Assembly: GCF_021245735.1 (NCBI RefSeq) | Contig: NZ_JAJISB010000030.1 | Coordinates: 17,954 to 81,953, forward strand | Direction: 5' to 3' | Length of the DNA stretch: 64,000 bases | Source: Brevibacillus daliensis | Lineage (GTDB): Bacteria; Bacillota; Bacilli; Brevibacillales; Brevibacillaceae | In this document: positions 17,675 through 27,158 of the stretch, in pieces | How positions within the stretch are numbered: position 1 is the first letter of the stretch | How the letters are laid out: every line of letters starts with the position of its first letter | The notes under the pieces: model-generated | What the model saw: the letters and a program-made list of their open reading frames with translations, nothing else | The model's database searches: none | What the model was told of the DNA's origin: nothing | Translations under genes and position numbers: made by a program

Positions 17675-19390
17675 TTGAAAGAGGATATCATCACAGCTGC
17701 AGGTGGAAATTGTAATCTACAGAACTACGAACAGAGCTATGAAACGTTCGAGTGGACAGAAGTTGAAAAAGAGTTTAGCTGGTATGAAACCGGCAAAGTT
17801 AATATGGCATATGAAGCTGTTGATCGACATACACTCACATCCAGAAAAGATAAAACAGCGCTCATTTATAGTGATGCAACACGTGATGAAAGCTATACAT
17901 ATGAAGATCTTAGCAAGCTTTCAAACCGTTTTGCCAATGTTGTTCAAAATCTGGGAATCGTAAAGGGAGACCGTGTTTTCGTCTTTATGCCACGTACACC
18001 AGAGCTATATGTAAGCATTCTTGGCTTATTTAAAAATGGTGTCATTGTTGGGCCATTGTTCGAAGCATTTATGGAAGCAGCTGTTCGGGATCGTCTGGAA
18101 AATAGTGAGGCTTGTGCCATTGTTACGACGCCTTCCTTACTGCCGCGTATACCAGTTAATGAATTGCCTGCATTAAAGCACATTATCTTGGTAGGAGAGA
18201 CAGAGGAGCTGCAAGAAGGACAGATTAGCTACCATAAAGAGATGGAACAAGCCTCCGACGAGTTCGATATCGTTTGGGTGGATAGAGAAGATGGGATGCT
18301 TCTTCACTATACCTCAGGCTCGACTGGTAAACCAAAGGGAGTTCTTCACGTACACAATGCAATGATCCAGCATTATCAGACAGGTAAATGGGTGCTTGAT
18401 CTTAAGGAAGATGATATTTACTGGTGTACAGCTGACCCAGGTTGGGTGACGGGTACCTCATATGGTATTTTTGCTCCATGGCTTAACGGGATAACGAATG
18501 TAGTGCGTGGGGGAAGATTCTCACCAGATAGCTGGTATGGAACATTAGAGAAGTACAAGGTGACAGTATGGTATAGTGCCCCAACTTCATTCCGCATGTT
18601 AATGGGTGCAGGGGATGAGGTTGTGAAAAAATATGATCTTTCCGGCGTTCGTCATATTTTAAGCGTAGGTGAACCACTTAATCCGGAAGTAGTGTATTGG
18701 GGTAAAAGAGCATTCAATCGTAATATACACGATACCTGGTGGATGACGGAGACTGGAGCTCAGCTTATTTGTAATTATCGCTGTATGGATATTAAACCTG
18801 GATCGATGGGTAAACCGTTCCCAGGTACGTATGCAAGTATTTTAGATGATCGAGGAAATGAACTTCCTCCTAATCGAATGGGTAACCTCGCCATTCGCAC
18901 AAACTGGCCATCAATGATGAGATCGATTTGGAAAAATCCATCTAAATATAATGAATATTTTCAGTTTGAAGGTTGGTACGTTTCAGGTGATACTGCCTAT
19001 AAGGATGAGGAAGGATATTTCTGGTTCCAGGGTAGAATTGATGATGTAATTAATACGTCAGGTGAGAGAGTTGGACCGTTTGAAGTGGAGAGCAAGCTGG
19101 TGGAACATCCAGCTGTTGCTGAAGCTGGGGTGATCGGAAAACCAGATCCTGTGCGTGGTGAGATTATCAAAGCGTTCATTGCCCTTCGAGATGGTTATGA
19201 GCCGAGTGATGACTTGATGGCTGAAATTAGACAATTTGTAAAAGAAGGTCTAGCAGCTCATGCAGCGCCTCGTGAAATCGAATTCCGCGATAAACTTCCA
19301 AAAACGCGATCTGGAAAAATAATGAGACGCGTACTGAAAGCATGGGAATTGAATCTGCCTACAGGAGATCTCTCTTCAATGGAGGAATAA
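17675..19390 (+). CDS. acsA: Acetyl-CoA synthetase (acetate-CoA ligase)
   Basis: A 571-residue adenylate-forming enzyme that converts acetate, ATP and CoA to acetyl-CoA. The AMP-binding core YTSGSTGKPKG (about 212-222), the DTWWMTETG motif, the YVSGDTAYKDEEGYFWFQGR hinge region and the terminal PKTRSGKIMRR with the regulatory lysine are all present. The sequence closely follows Bacillus AcsA from end to end. I chose TTG 17675 because CAGGGAG sits 9 bases upstream; GTG 17669 is the alternative. Monocistronic. Confidence 0.96.
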   Translation: MKEDIITAAGGNCNLQNYEQSYETFEWTEVEKEFSWYETGKVNMAYEAVDRHTLTSRKDKTALIYSDATRDESYTYEDLSKLSNRFANVVQNLGIVKGDRVFVFMPRTPELYVSILGLFKNGVIVGPLFEAFMEAAVRDRLENSEACAIVTTPSLLPRIPVNELPALKHIILVGETEELQEGQISYHKEMEQASDEFDIVWVDREDGMLLHYTSGSTGKPKGVLHVHNAMIQHYQTGKWVLDLKEDDIYWCTADPGWVTGTSYGIFAPWLNGITNVVRGGRFSPDSWYGTLEKYKVTVWYSAPTSFRMLMGAGDEVVKKYDLSGVRHILSVGEPLNPEVVYWGKRAFNRNIHDTWWMTETGAQLICNYRCMDIKPGSMGKPFPGTYASILDDRGNELPPNRMGNLAIRTNWPSMMRSIWKNPSKYNEYFQFEGWYVSGDTAYKDEEGYFWFQGRIDDVINTSGERVGPFEVESKLVEHPAVAEAGVIGKPDPVRGEIIKAFIALRDGYEPSDDLMAEIRQFVKEGLAAHAAPREIEFRDKLPKTRSGKIMRRVLKAWELNLPTGDLSSMEE

Positions 19391-19437
19391 ATCACCCATA
19401 CGTTTTAATAAGCCGTTAGCTGTTTTGTAAAAAATAT

Positions 19438-19490
19438 AGCTGTACAAAGAGCAGGTTAAAATCTGCTATTTGTACAGCTTTTCGCTTTTC
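19438..19490 (+). terminator. Terminator of acsA
   Basis: AGCTGTACAAA (19438-19448) pairs with TTTGTACAGCT (19469-19479), enclosing GCAG/CTGC, followed by a T-rich tail. Confidence 0.8.
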
Positions 19491-19683
19491 TTTTTACTAT
19501 GTAAAAAAGAATAACTTCATCAAAAATTTCCACATAAACAAGTACCAACACCTTCGAATGTACATCGAACCAGTTTTTCTTAAGAAAAGTATGAAATTTC
19601 ACACAAAAATGTATTGCGAAATCTAATGATTTCCCCTACTTTAAAGATAAATATACATTATGTAGAGAGTAGGTATAGACAGA

Positions 19684-20433
19684 GTGAATACATTATCACC
19701 ATATAACGATAAGTCTCCAGACAATGATAAGTTACTTCAGCATCATGATGATTCAAAGCTAATCGCTATACCCTTTGTACACTCACGAATATCACTACTA
19801 ATTATCATGGTGGTCATCCTGCTTAGCTTCTTTTTTACATGGAAATTAAGCCCATTACTACCAAAGTGGTCCTATTATCTACTGGGTGTGCTTCATGCAT
19901 CGTTACTCATAAGTAGCGGTTGGATGATGATGAAACCATTTGAACAAAAAAGGCAGTTACATAGCTTGTTCTTTCATTCAGTACTAGGTGTATTGATTTC
20001 CATGGATTTATTTATTATTACTTCTAAACTTCTCTATCATTTTTTCGGTCTAACACTGGTATGGGTCTATCTTTCACTTACTTTTGTTTACTTGGGTATC
20101 GGTCTTGAAATCATCACATACAGCAAGTGGCGTAAATCACTCCAAAGAAAAAGAGAGCGAGTTATGACGGAAGAAGAAAAACGGAAACGGGATAAGCTAA
20201 TAAGCAATTTATCATTACTTCTACTTGTTCCAGTAGGATTATCTCTGATTATTCCTAACATTATAGGGAGACAAATGAGTATGACGGTAATTGTTTTTGT
20301 GACATCTATACTCTTTTTGCTCCTTGCTAGACAAATACATACCTATATTCTTGCAAGACGATACCCGAATCAGGTGAAGTATCAAGTACCTCGTCAAGCA
20401 CGCAAATCTGGAGATAAAACCATTAGTGGTTAG
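19684..20433 (+). CDS. Polytopic membrane protein of unknown function
   Basis: About 249 residues from GTG 19684, with a weak ribosome-binding site. The N-terminus is hydrophilic (about 30 residues). Roughly six hydrophobic segments follow, in two blocks separated by a charged helix (RKRERVMTEEEKRKRDK) at about 154-171. The tail is basic. No transporter or enzyme motif is visible. It is monocistronic. Confidence 0.65.
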   Translation: MNTLSPYNDKSPDNDKLLQHHDDSKLIAIPFVHSRISLLIIMVVILLSFFFTWKLSPLLPKWSYYLLGVLHASLLISSGWMMMKPFEQKRQLHSLFFHSVLGVLISMDLFIITSKLLYHFFGLTLVWVYLSLTFVYLGIGLEIITYSKWRKSLQRKRERVMTEEEKRKRDKLISNLSLLLLVPVGLSLIIPNIIGRQMSMTVIVFVTSILFLLLARQIHTYILARRYPNQVKYQVPRQARKSGDKTISG

Positions 20434-20529
20434 GCTTCACAATATGACTGAAGTGTAAGAGACAGCAATCTATCTGGTATACTATAAAGTATAATAATCT
20501 AAATAAAGTGAATATTAATTCAAAAAATG

Positions 20530-20564
20530 TGGCTTCGCTACCTGTAAAAAGGCGAGCGAAGCCA
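20530..20564. repeat. Inverted repeat after the membrane-protein gene
   Basis: TGGCTTCGCT (20530-20539) pairs perfectly with AGCGAAGCCA (20555-20564). There is no T run, so it may be a weak terminator or a structured spacer. Confidence 0.55.
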
Positions 20565-20630
20565 AGTGGATCGTATACATTTTTTTCATTCATTCATATG
20601 ATATATAAATTGAAATTTCAGGCTCAATTT

Positions 20631-20644
20631 TGAAAGCGCTTACC
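20631..20644. promoter_or_regulatory. Probable cre box (CcpA site)
   Basis: TGAAAGCGCTTACC fits the catabolite-responsive-element consensus except at the last base. It lies 73 bases before the start of the small gene that leads into splB, so carbon-catabolite control of that pair is possible. Confidence 0.5.
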
Positions 20645-20716
20645 GATAGCGGATCATTAATGCTGGTAGTCCAAGTGGAAGCATGAGAATCATGTGCAAA
20701 AAGGAGTAGATGCGAT

Positions 20717-20932
20717 GTGTGGACGAAATGGGTAATTGTACACCAGTCTTACGGTTTGCCAAGGGCTGCTGATGAATATAGACGTCGGTTGAAACTAGCT
20801 GGCATTACTTGCAAAGTAACTGGAAAAAAACGTGGTGGAGCACTTTATTTGTATCAGGTTCAGGTTCCTATTGAGGAGAAGGAACGTGCCCTTTCTCTCT
20901 TAGCGGAGATAAAACGAGAACTACAGATATAA
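20717..20932 (+). CDS. Small basic protein of unknown function upstream of splB
   Basis: 71 residues from GTG 20717, with AAGGAG 10 bases upstream. The pattern WVIVHQSYGLPRAADEYRRR then LAGITCKV and LYQVQVPIEEKERALSLL suggests a compact beta-alpha-beta fold like the DUF2007 signal-transducing type, but this is only a resemblance. In B. subtilis splB is preceded by splA; this protein does not look like SplA. It ends about 65 bases before splB. Confidence 0.65.
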   Translation: MWTKWVIVHQSYGLPRAADEYRRRLKLAGITCKVTGKKRGGALYLYQVQVPIEEKERALSLLAEIKRELQI

Positions 20933-20998
20933 ACCAGTAATACCCTTGCGCATCCGTAGACAAATGTGGGAAAACTAGGTGCAGGGGGATTGATAACG

Positions 20999-22123
20999 AT
21001 GGCAACTGTTTTACAGGAGAAATCGAAAACAGGCACGGTCGCAAACAAATCTCAGACACAAGCCAAGCAGCTTCCAATAGACCATAACCAATTTGCTTCC
21101 AAGCTGTTCGTACCAGATCTGGTATATTTTGAACCGGATGCTCTAAATTACCCATTAGGTAAAGACCTATATAAACAATATCAGCAGATGGATATTCCGA
21201 TTAAAATGACAACAAGTCATAATCAGGTCAGAGGCATTCCCGGAGAGACGGAGCTACAACAATACCGGAATGCAAAACGGACATTGGTAGTCGGGGTGAA
21301 AAAAACGCTGAAATTCGAGCAATCAAAACCATCTGCTGAATATGCTCTTCCACTTGCTACGGGATGCGCAGCCCACTGCCATTACTGCTATTTGAATACC
21401 AATGTTGGCTCGAAGCCTTACATTCGGGTCTACGTAAACATTGACGAAATTCTTGCAAAGGCAGGAAAGTATATGGAGGAGAGGGAACCAGAGATTACTC
21501 GATTTGAAGCAGCTTGTACCTCAGATCCAGTTAATATTGAACATATTACTGGAAATCTGAAACGAGCCATTGAATATATGGGTCAACAGCCTTTGGGACG
21601 CTTGCGATTTGTAACAAAGTTTCATCATGTAGATTCACTCTTGGATGCTAAGCATAACAAGCATACTCGATTTCGCTTTAGCATGAATGCGGATTATGTC
21701 ATACGTAACTTTGAGCCGGGAACGTCAACCTTTGAGCAGCGCATTGAAGCAGCAGGAAAGGTAGCTAAGGCTGGTTATCCATTAGGCTTTATCCTTGCGC
21801 CACTCTATTGGTTCGACGGATGGGAGGCTGGTTACACCGATCTGTTGGAACGACTACATGATCGGTTAGATGAATCTGATCGAGTCGATGTAACATTTGA
21901 ATTAATTCAGCACCGATTTACGAAGATTGCCAAAGGATTAATCCTGAAACGATACCCCAAGACAAAACTGATAATGAACGAAGAAGAGCGTAAGTACAAG
22001 TGGGGGAAATACGGAAAGGGAAAATATGTTTACCCCGAAATTCAGGCTAATGCCTTGAAAACTCATATGCAAAAAGAGATTATGCGTCTTTTTCCAAAAG
22101 CAAAAATTGAGTATTTTACATGA
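20999..22123 (+). CDS. splB: Spore photoproduct lyase SplB
   Basis: A 374-residue radical-SAM enzyme that repairs the 5-thyminyl-5,6-dihydrothymine lesion in germinating spores. The cluster motif GCAAHCHYCY gives Cys123, Cys127 and Cys130, and the conserved H-donor cysteine is in EAACTSDP (Cys173). ATG 20999 follows GGGGG; a GTG at 20966 lacks a good site. It is direct evidence that the host is a spore former. The convergent cysK gene ends 16 bases away. Confidence 0.95.
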   Translation: MATVLQEKSKTGTVANKSQTQAKQLPIDHNQFASKLFVPDLVYFEPDALNYPLGKDLYKQYQQMDIPIKMTTSHNQVRGIPGETELQQYRNAKRTLVVGVKKTLKFEQSKPSAEYALPLATGCAAHCHYCYLNTNVGSKPYIRVYVNIDEILAKAGKYMEEREPEITRFEAACTSDPVNIEHITGNLKRAIEYMGQQPLGRLRFVTKFHHVDSLLDAKHNKHTRFRFSMNADYVIRNFEPGTSTFEQRIEAAGKVAKAGYPLGFILAPLYWFDGWEAGYTDLLERLHDRLDESDRVDVTFELIQHRFTKIAKGLILKRYPKTKLIMNEEERKYKWGKYGKGKYVYPEIQANALKTHMQKEIMRLFPKAKIEYFT

Positions 22124-22138
22124 TGGAAAAGGTATATA

Positions 22139-23056
22139 TCAGCTAAACAAATCACTGGATAAATATCGCTCGCCACTGTCAGCGCAGATGGCGAGTACTT
22201 TTTTGCCTGCACCCAGTTTTTTGGCTACCTTAATGGCTGCATATACGGCTGCGCCGGAGGAAGGACCCACCAAAATGGCTTCTTCACGGCCTAATCTTCT
22301 TGTCGTAGTGATTGCTTCTTCATCTGTGATATGAATAATCTCGTCGTATATTTGTTGGTTCAGGATTGTCGGAATAAAGCCAGGACTTGTTCCTACAATT
22401 TTATGGGCCCCTGGTTGTCCACCAGCTAGCACGGGTGAGCCCGCAGGTTCTACAACAGCAATATGAAGGTGTGGATAATGTTCTCTAAGTGTTTCACCAC
22501 ATCCTGTAATTGTTCCACCTGTTCCTGCGGTGGAGACAAATCCATCCAATTGACTTCCCATTTGTTCAACGATTTCCAGAGCAGTGGTATAGCGGTGGAT
22601 ATCTGGATTAGCTGCATTTTCGAATTGCATAGGAATGAAGCTACCTGCTACTTGTTCTCCCAGTTCCTGAGCTTTGCGAATGGCTCCAGGCATTTTTTCA
22701 TCCCCTGGAGTAAGAACTACTTCAGCACCGTACGCTTTCAAGAGCATAATCCGTTCCTTTGTCATGGTGTCAGGCATAACAATAATACACGGATATCCTT
22801 TAGCTGCTGCAACCATCGCTAGGCCAATCCCGGTATTGCCACTGGTTGGTTCTATGATGGTCGCTCCTGGCTTTAGTAGACCATCTTTTTCTGCTTGTAG
22901 AATCATATTGTAGGCAGCACGATCCTTAACGCTGCCACTTGGATTAAATTTCTCCAATTTTACGTATACATCTGCCATATCTTGCGTGACAACACGCTGT
23001 AATTTTACAACAGGAGTATAACCGATTAGTTCTCCCATAGTTTTTGCGATTCTCAA
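22139..23056 (-). CDS. cysK: Cysteine synthase A (O-acetylserine sulfhydrylase)
   Basis: A 305-residue PLP enzyme making cysteine from O-acetylserine and sulfide. PLP lysine Lys44 lies in NPSGSVKDRAA. The substrate loop TSGNTG, the phosphate-binding GTGGT and the C-terminal GPSSGAA are present. The best start is a TTG at 23054-23056 after GGGAGG; an upstream ATG at 23086 has no ribosome-binding site and would add ten extra residues. Confidence 0.93.
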   Translation of the reverse strand: MRIAKTMGELIGYTPVVKLQRVVTQDMADVYVKLEKFNPSGSVKDRAAYNMILQAEKDGLLKPGATIIEPTSGNTGIGLAMVAAAKGYPCIIVMPDTMTKERIMLLKAYGAEVVLTPGDEKMPGAIRKAQELGEQVAGSFIPMQFENAANPDIHRYTTALEIVEQMGSQLDGFVSTAGTGGTITGCGETLREHYPHLHIAVVEPAGSPVLAGGQPGAHKIVGTSPGFIPTILNQQIYDEIIHITDEEAITTTRRLGREEAILVGPSSGAAVYAAIKVAKKLGAGKKVLAICADSGERYLSSDLFS

Positions 23057-23257
23057 ATGTATAGCCTCCCTCAAAGTTGTATTCATTATGAATGAGCCGA
23101 AATATAGTAGTTATTTAATCCCATAATAACACATCGGAATTGTTGTAAAAAGAAGCTAAGTATGATTCATTTTTCTTATTTTTTCATTTCGACAAAAAAT
23201 GCGTTGCATGGTAAAATAAAGATCGTTTTGTTTATCGGGGGAGGAGCAGGAGATTTC

Positions 23258-23896
23258 ATGGACTCTATTTTTATTACAGTGGAAGGACCCATCGGGGTCG
23301 GAAAAACTTCTTTGTCTGAAATCATCAGCCGTACGTATGATTTACAATTGATGGGGGAAATCGTCTACGAAAATCCCTTTTTAGACAAGTTTTATACTGA
23401 CATTGCAGAGTGGAGTTTTCAGCTAGAAATGTTTTTTCTCTGCAATCGGTACAAGCAATTACAGGAAATATCCGGGCAGATTACTACTGGTAATTCAGTC
23501 GTATCTGATTACAATATTTTTAAAAATACGATTTTTGCAAGACGTACTTTAGATGAAGAAACACTGGCTAAATACTTGCAAATCTATAATATACTGACGA
23601 AAGACATGCCGCAGGCTCAGCTCGTCATTTATTTGAAGGCTTCCCTCGAAACCGTAATGAAACGGATTGCCATGCGAGGACGGGGTTTTGAAAAACAGAT
23701 TGATGAAAGCTATATGGTAAATCTTATCGCTGACTATGAGGACTTCATGAGGGAGTTTGAGCGATGTCATCCGGAAATACCTGTGCTCACTATTGAGTGC
23801 GATGAACTGGACTATGTTCACCGAAAAGAAGATCTTGAGAAAGTACTGGAACGAATTAAACCATTTTTACCCGTGCAACTTACAAGTAGAGGATAA
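23258..23896 (+). CDS. dgk: Deoxyguanosine kinase
   Basis: A 212-residue deoxynucleoside kinase of the salvage pathway. P-loop EGPIGVGKTS, substrate segment SFQLEMFFLCNRYKQL and the lid MRGRGFEK match Bacillus Dgk closely. ATG 23258 follows GGAGCAGGAG. The second kinase gene starts 10 bases after this stop, so the two form an operon. Confidence 0.92.
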   Translation: MDSIFITVEGPIGVGKTSLSEIISRTYDLQLMGEIVYENPFLDKFYTDIAEWSFQLEMFFLCNRYKQLQEISGQITTGNSVVSDYNIFKNTIFARRTLDEETLAKYLQIYNILTKDMPQAQLVIYLKASLETVMKRIAMRGRGFEKQIDESYMVNLIADYEDFMREFERCHPEIPVLTIECDELDYVHRKEDLEKVLERIKPFLPVQLTSRG

Positions 23897-23906
23897 GGAG
23901 AAAAAT

Positions 23907-24593
23907 ATGTCTGTTTATCAACCAACTGCACTTCGAGAAAAATATAATATTCCTAGCGACGCCATTATTACGATTGCGGGAACAGTAGGCGTTGGGAAAT
24001 CAACATTTACAAAAGCGCTGGCTGATCTATTAGGGTTTCGTGTTTCATATGAAAAAGTGGACAATAATCCGTATTTGAACCTGTTTTACGATGATTTGTC
24101 TCGTTGGGGGTTTCATTTACAGATCTATTTTTTAGCAGAGCGATTTAAAGAGCAAAAGCGTATTTTTGAATACGGAGGCGGTTTTGTACAAGACCGTTCG
24201 ATTTATGAAGACACAGGCATATTCGCTAAAAATTTGCATGACCAGGGGCATATGACAGATGAAGATTATGAGACGTATACGCAATTGTTTGAAGCGATGG
24301 TCATGACTCCATACTTCCCTCATCCGGACGTATTAATTTATCTCGAAGGTAGTTTCGATGATATTGTTACTCGAGTAAAAGAGCGTGGTCGTCCGATGGA
24401 GCAACAAACACCTGTAAGTTATTGGGACGATTTATATACGCGCTATGAAAATTGGATTAATAATTTTACTTCCTGTCCTGTTCTTCGAGTTAATATTAAT
24501 GAATATGATGTCTTGGATGACCTGCAATCTGTTGAGGTTGTATTGGCTCGTCTTGCAGATAAAATAAATACATCTCGTCAATGCAGACGTTAG
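23907..24593 (+). CDS. dck: Deoxyadenosine/deoxycytidine kinase
   Basis: A 228-residue partner of dgk. The P-loop AGTVGVGKST, FHLQIYFLAERFKEQK, the acidic DRSIYEDTGIF motif and MVMTPYFPHPDVLIYLEG match Bacillus Dck. ATG 23907 follows AAGGAG; an earlier in-frame start lies inside dgk. Together the pair phosphorylates all purine deoxynucleosides and dC. Confidence 0.93.
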   Translation: MSVYQPTALREKYNIPSDAIITIAGTVGVGKSTFTKALADLLGFRVSYEKVDNNPYLNLFYDDLSRWGFHLQIYFLAERFKEQKRIFEYGGGFVQDRSIYEDTGIFAKNLHDQGHMTDEDYETYTQLFEAMVMTPYFPHPDVLIYLEGSFDDIVTRVKERGRPMEQQTPVSYWDDLYTRYENWINNFTSCPVLRVNINEYDVLDDLQSVEVVLARLADKINTSRQCRR

Positions 24594-24597
24594 GGAA

Positions 24598-24638
24598 AAC
24601 GCGGCTTTGCAACTTATTATGTGCAAGGTCGTTTTTTC
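24598..24638 (+). terminator. Terminator of dgk-dck
   Basis: An imperfect stem around TTGCA/TGCAA, extended by CGGC/GTCG, ends in TTTTTT. Confidence 0.65.
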
Positions 24639-24734
24639 TTTCAAAGTGTCAAAACCGCATGTGCGGGTATGCTATAATATGCAAAGCAAAGAGACGGCAA
24701 TTAACGCGTCAGATAGAAGGGAGCCATCTGTTTC

Positions 24735-25472
24735 ATGGGAGATGCTTGGTTTGAGAAAAGCTTTCGCGAAGATTACCTACTTGTATATCAACACCGCGAT
24801 GAACAATCGGCTGATAAAGAAATACATAATATATTGGAAAAACTGGCAGTCAAGCGGAGTGGTCGCGTTTTAGACCTTTGCTGTGGAAGTGGTCGTCATT
24901 CCAGAGCCTTGGCAAGACGAGGATATGAAGTGGTCGGGGTTGATTTATCTCCCGTTTTACTGGAACAAGCGGAGCTAAATCAGGAACCTCTAGATGTCAC
25001 TTATCATCAATTTGACATGCGAGAGATACCATTTGATAATGAATTTGATATTGTCGTCAACTTGTTCACCAGCTTTGGATATTTCGATAAGGACGAAGAG
25101 AGCGCGCAGGTAGTTACCAATATGGCTCGGGCACTAAAAGCAGGGGGAGAGGTAGTCATTGATTATCTGAATCCATCATTTGTAAAAGAACATTTAATTT
25201 TACACTCTGAGAGAGAAATGAATGGATTATTAATTGAAGAGAATCGACGAATAGAAGATGGATTTGTGAAAAAGGATATACTCATTCATGATGCAGAGAG
25301 AAATCAACCTCGTATTTATCGTGAACAGGTTCGATTATTCGAACTGGATGAAATGATGAAAATGTTGGAAGAGGCAGGTTTCAAAGAAATCCAGATCTTT
25401 GGTAATTACGACTTTCAACCATATGATAAGATGACGTCAACGCGCATGATTTTCTTTGCGCAAAAAGGATAA
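24735..25472 (+). CDS. Class I SAM-dependent methyltransferase
   Basis: A 245-residue enzyme with the SAM-binding motif I VLDLCCGSGRHS at about residue 47, the acidic VVGVDLSP and the post-motif DIVVNLFTSFGYF. A beta-rich insertion and a C-terminal helix follow (LFELDEMMKMLEEAGF). The substrate cannot be read; small-molecule methylation is more likely than nucleic acid. The next genes are close and co-directional. Confidence 0.85.
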   Translation: MGDAWFEKSFREDYLLVYQHRDEQSADKEIHNILEKLAVKRSGRVLDLCCGSGRHSRALARRGYEVVGVDLSPVLLEQAELNQEPLDVTYHQFDMREIPFDNEFDIVVNLFTSFGYFDKDEESAQVVTNMARALKAGGEVVIDYLNPSFVKEHLILHSEREMNGLLIEENRRIEDGFVKKDILIHDAERNQPRIYREQVRLFELDEMMKMLEEAGFKEIQIFGNYDFQPYDKMTSTRMIFFAQKG

Positions 25473-25502
25473 TCGGCATAATAAACTAAAGGAGACATAA
25501 CA

Positions 25503-25823
25503 ATGGAAATTCAAAACCACGCAGAATTACTTGCCCTGTTGGAATCTGATTTTATAAATAAGCCACTTACTGTAACTTACACGGACTGGGAAGGTGGCGA
25601 TCTGGAAGATGAACAGGTTACTACTTTTCAAGGTACAATTGTAGAAGTATCCATTAGTGATAATGAATTTGAAGAAAAGGATTTATCCCTCCGCTTCCAG
25701 ACTGACGAGGGCGAAGTAGAGATCCTGATGGAAATCCCGGCAGAAGAAAGTGATTTGGCGAATCAAGATGAGGATAGCTTCCGCATTTTCGGCACGGAAG
25801 CAGAACTAATTCTGGCAAAATGA
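25503..25823 (+). CDS. Small acidic protein of unknown function
   Basis: 106 residues, strongly acidic, with ATG after AAAGGAG. It has a beta-rich pattern (PLTVTYTDWEGGDLEDE, TTFQGTIVEVSIS) like a small beta barrel. No family is recognised. It overlaps the following Cys-rich gene by four bases (ATGA), so the two are translationally coupled. Confidence 0.65.
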   Translation: MEIQNHAELLALLESDFINKPLTVTYTDWEGGDLEDEQVTTFQGTIVEVSISDNEFEEKDLSLRFQTDEGEVEILMEIPAEESDLANQDEDSFRIFGTEAELILAK

Positions 25824-26572
25824 GACAGAGTAAGCTCATCCGTTATTATGGAACAACAGAACGCATGACGGAAAAAGAAGCATATCGTTGTGAGAAGTAT
25901 CTGAAGCGAAATCAAGAGCGAATCATCACAAAAGGAAGATTCCTCATTGATGGTAAGGCACTTAATAAACCTTATAATCTCGATTGCTTCAACTGCCATT
26001 TGGTTCATCGTGAGACCTGTTGCGAAAACGGTCAACCTTATGCTGTCGAGGAATGGCAGATTCCCCTCATTGAGAAGGAGAGCGCGATCATTGCGGAAAA
26101 ATACTTCAATGGCAGATTACGTGAGAAAACTCTTCAATCTGGTTGTTTTGAACAGACTGAACCCGGTGTAGTCCGCATGGAAAAGGGCTCTTGCATGTTC
26201 TATGGAGAGGTTGAAGGAAAGCGTTGCTGTTATCTTCATGCCAACGGAGTGAGGGAAGAAAAAGACGTATATTCCATTAAGCCTTTTAGCTGTCAGCTGT
26301 ATCCGATTGATCTGATTGAGGTGGGCGATCACCTGTTGATCACTGCCTTGACGGAAGAGACTGCTTCATTCTCACGTTGGGGAAGTGATTACCTGGAGGC
26401 ATTTTATTGTGCGAACCTGGACAGAAGAAAGCATGCTCACCACATTGATGAAAAACATTTTGCGGTAGATGATTATCAAAGCGCATACTATTGGGGAAAA
26501 GAATTAATCATTCGTTCACTTGGACAAGATACTTACGACATACTACATGAGACAGTGCAGGAGAACGGGTAA
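25820..26572 (+). CDS. Cysteine-cluster protein (YkgJ/DUF3109-like)
   Basis: A 250-residue soluble protein with spaced cysteines: CFNCHLVHRETCC near residues 55-67, GSCMFYGEVEGKRCCYLH near 125-140, then SCQLYP and YCANLD. Such clusters suggest zinc or iron binding as in YkgJ-like proteins. No catalytic assignment can be made. It is coupled to the acidic protein upstream and ends 12 bases before the thioesterase gene. Confidence 0.6.
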   Translation: MRQSKLIRYYGTTERMTEKEAYRCEKYLKRNQERIITKGRFLIDGKALNKPYNLDCFNCHLVHRETCCENGQPYAVEEWQIPLIEKESAIIAEKYFNGRLREKTLQSGCFEQTEPGVVRMEKGSCMFYGEVEGKRCCYLHANGVREEKDVYSIKPFSCQLYPIDLIEVGDHLLITALTEETASFSRWGSDYLEAFYCANLDRRKHAHHIDEKHFAVDDYQSAYYWGKELIIRSLGQDTYDILHETVQENG

Positions 26573-26584
26573 GGGGGAAATATA

Positions 26585-27100
26585 ATGGATTTACAACCCA
26601 AAACGGTTAAAGAATCCAAAACAGTAAAAGCTGTTTTGGTCCTACCCTCAGATACCAACCATCACGGTACCGTATTTGGTGGGACTGTAATGTCTTATAT
26701 GGATGAGGTTAGTGCAATAGCTGCGATGAGACACTCTCGTTGCCATGTGGTTACAGCATCAGTAGATTCTGTAGATTTTATTGCACCCGCCAAGATGGGA
26801 TATTCTATATGTATAGAGGCTTTTGTAACATCGACAGGGCGTACCTCCGTGGAAGTGTTTGTGAAGATCATCAGTGAAAATCTGTTAACGGGAGATAGAC
26901 AGTTAACGGCTACATCTTTTGTTACATTCGTGGCATTAGATGAGAACGGAAAACCAACTGAGGTTCCTCAAGTCATACCGGAGACTGAGGAAGAAATTTT
27001 CCTACATCAGACAGCGGAACAACGCAGAACCATGCGAAAAGAAAGAAGAAGAATGACACAGCAGTTTTATAATTCACTTGATATAAATAAAAATATATAG
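26585..27100 (+). CDS. Acyl-CoA thioesterase (hotdog fold, YkhA/YciA type)
   Basis: A 171-residue hotdog protein with the family signature NHHGTVFGGTVMSYMDEVSAI, where the Asp is catalytic, and a central PAKMGYSICIEAFV strand. It hydrolyses acyl-CoA to free acid and CoA. ATG 26585 follows GGGGG. The C-terminal basic tail is typical of the Bacillus subgroup. A terminator follows. Confidence 0.88.
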   Translation: MDLQPKTVKESKTVKAVLVLPSDTNHHGTVFGGTVMSYMDEVSAIAAMRHSRCHVVTASVDSVDFIAPAKMGYSICIEAFVTSTGRTSVEVFVKIISENLLTGDRQLTATSFVTFVALDENGKPTEVPQVIPETEEEIFLHQTAEQRRTMRKERRRMTQQFYNSLDINKNI

Positions 27101-27108
27101 AAGGTAAG

Positions 27109-27135
27109 GACGATCTCTTTGGAGGTCGTCTTTTT
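27109..27135 (+). terminator. Terminator of the thioesterase operon
   Basis: GACGATCTC (27109-27117), loop TTTG and GAGGTCGTC (27122-27130) are followed by TTTTT. Confidence 0.9.
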
Positions 27136-27158
27136 CTTTAAAGGAATACTGTAGTGTT

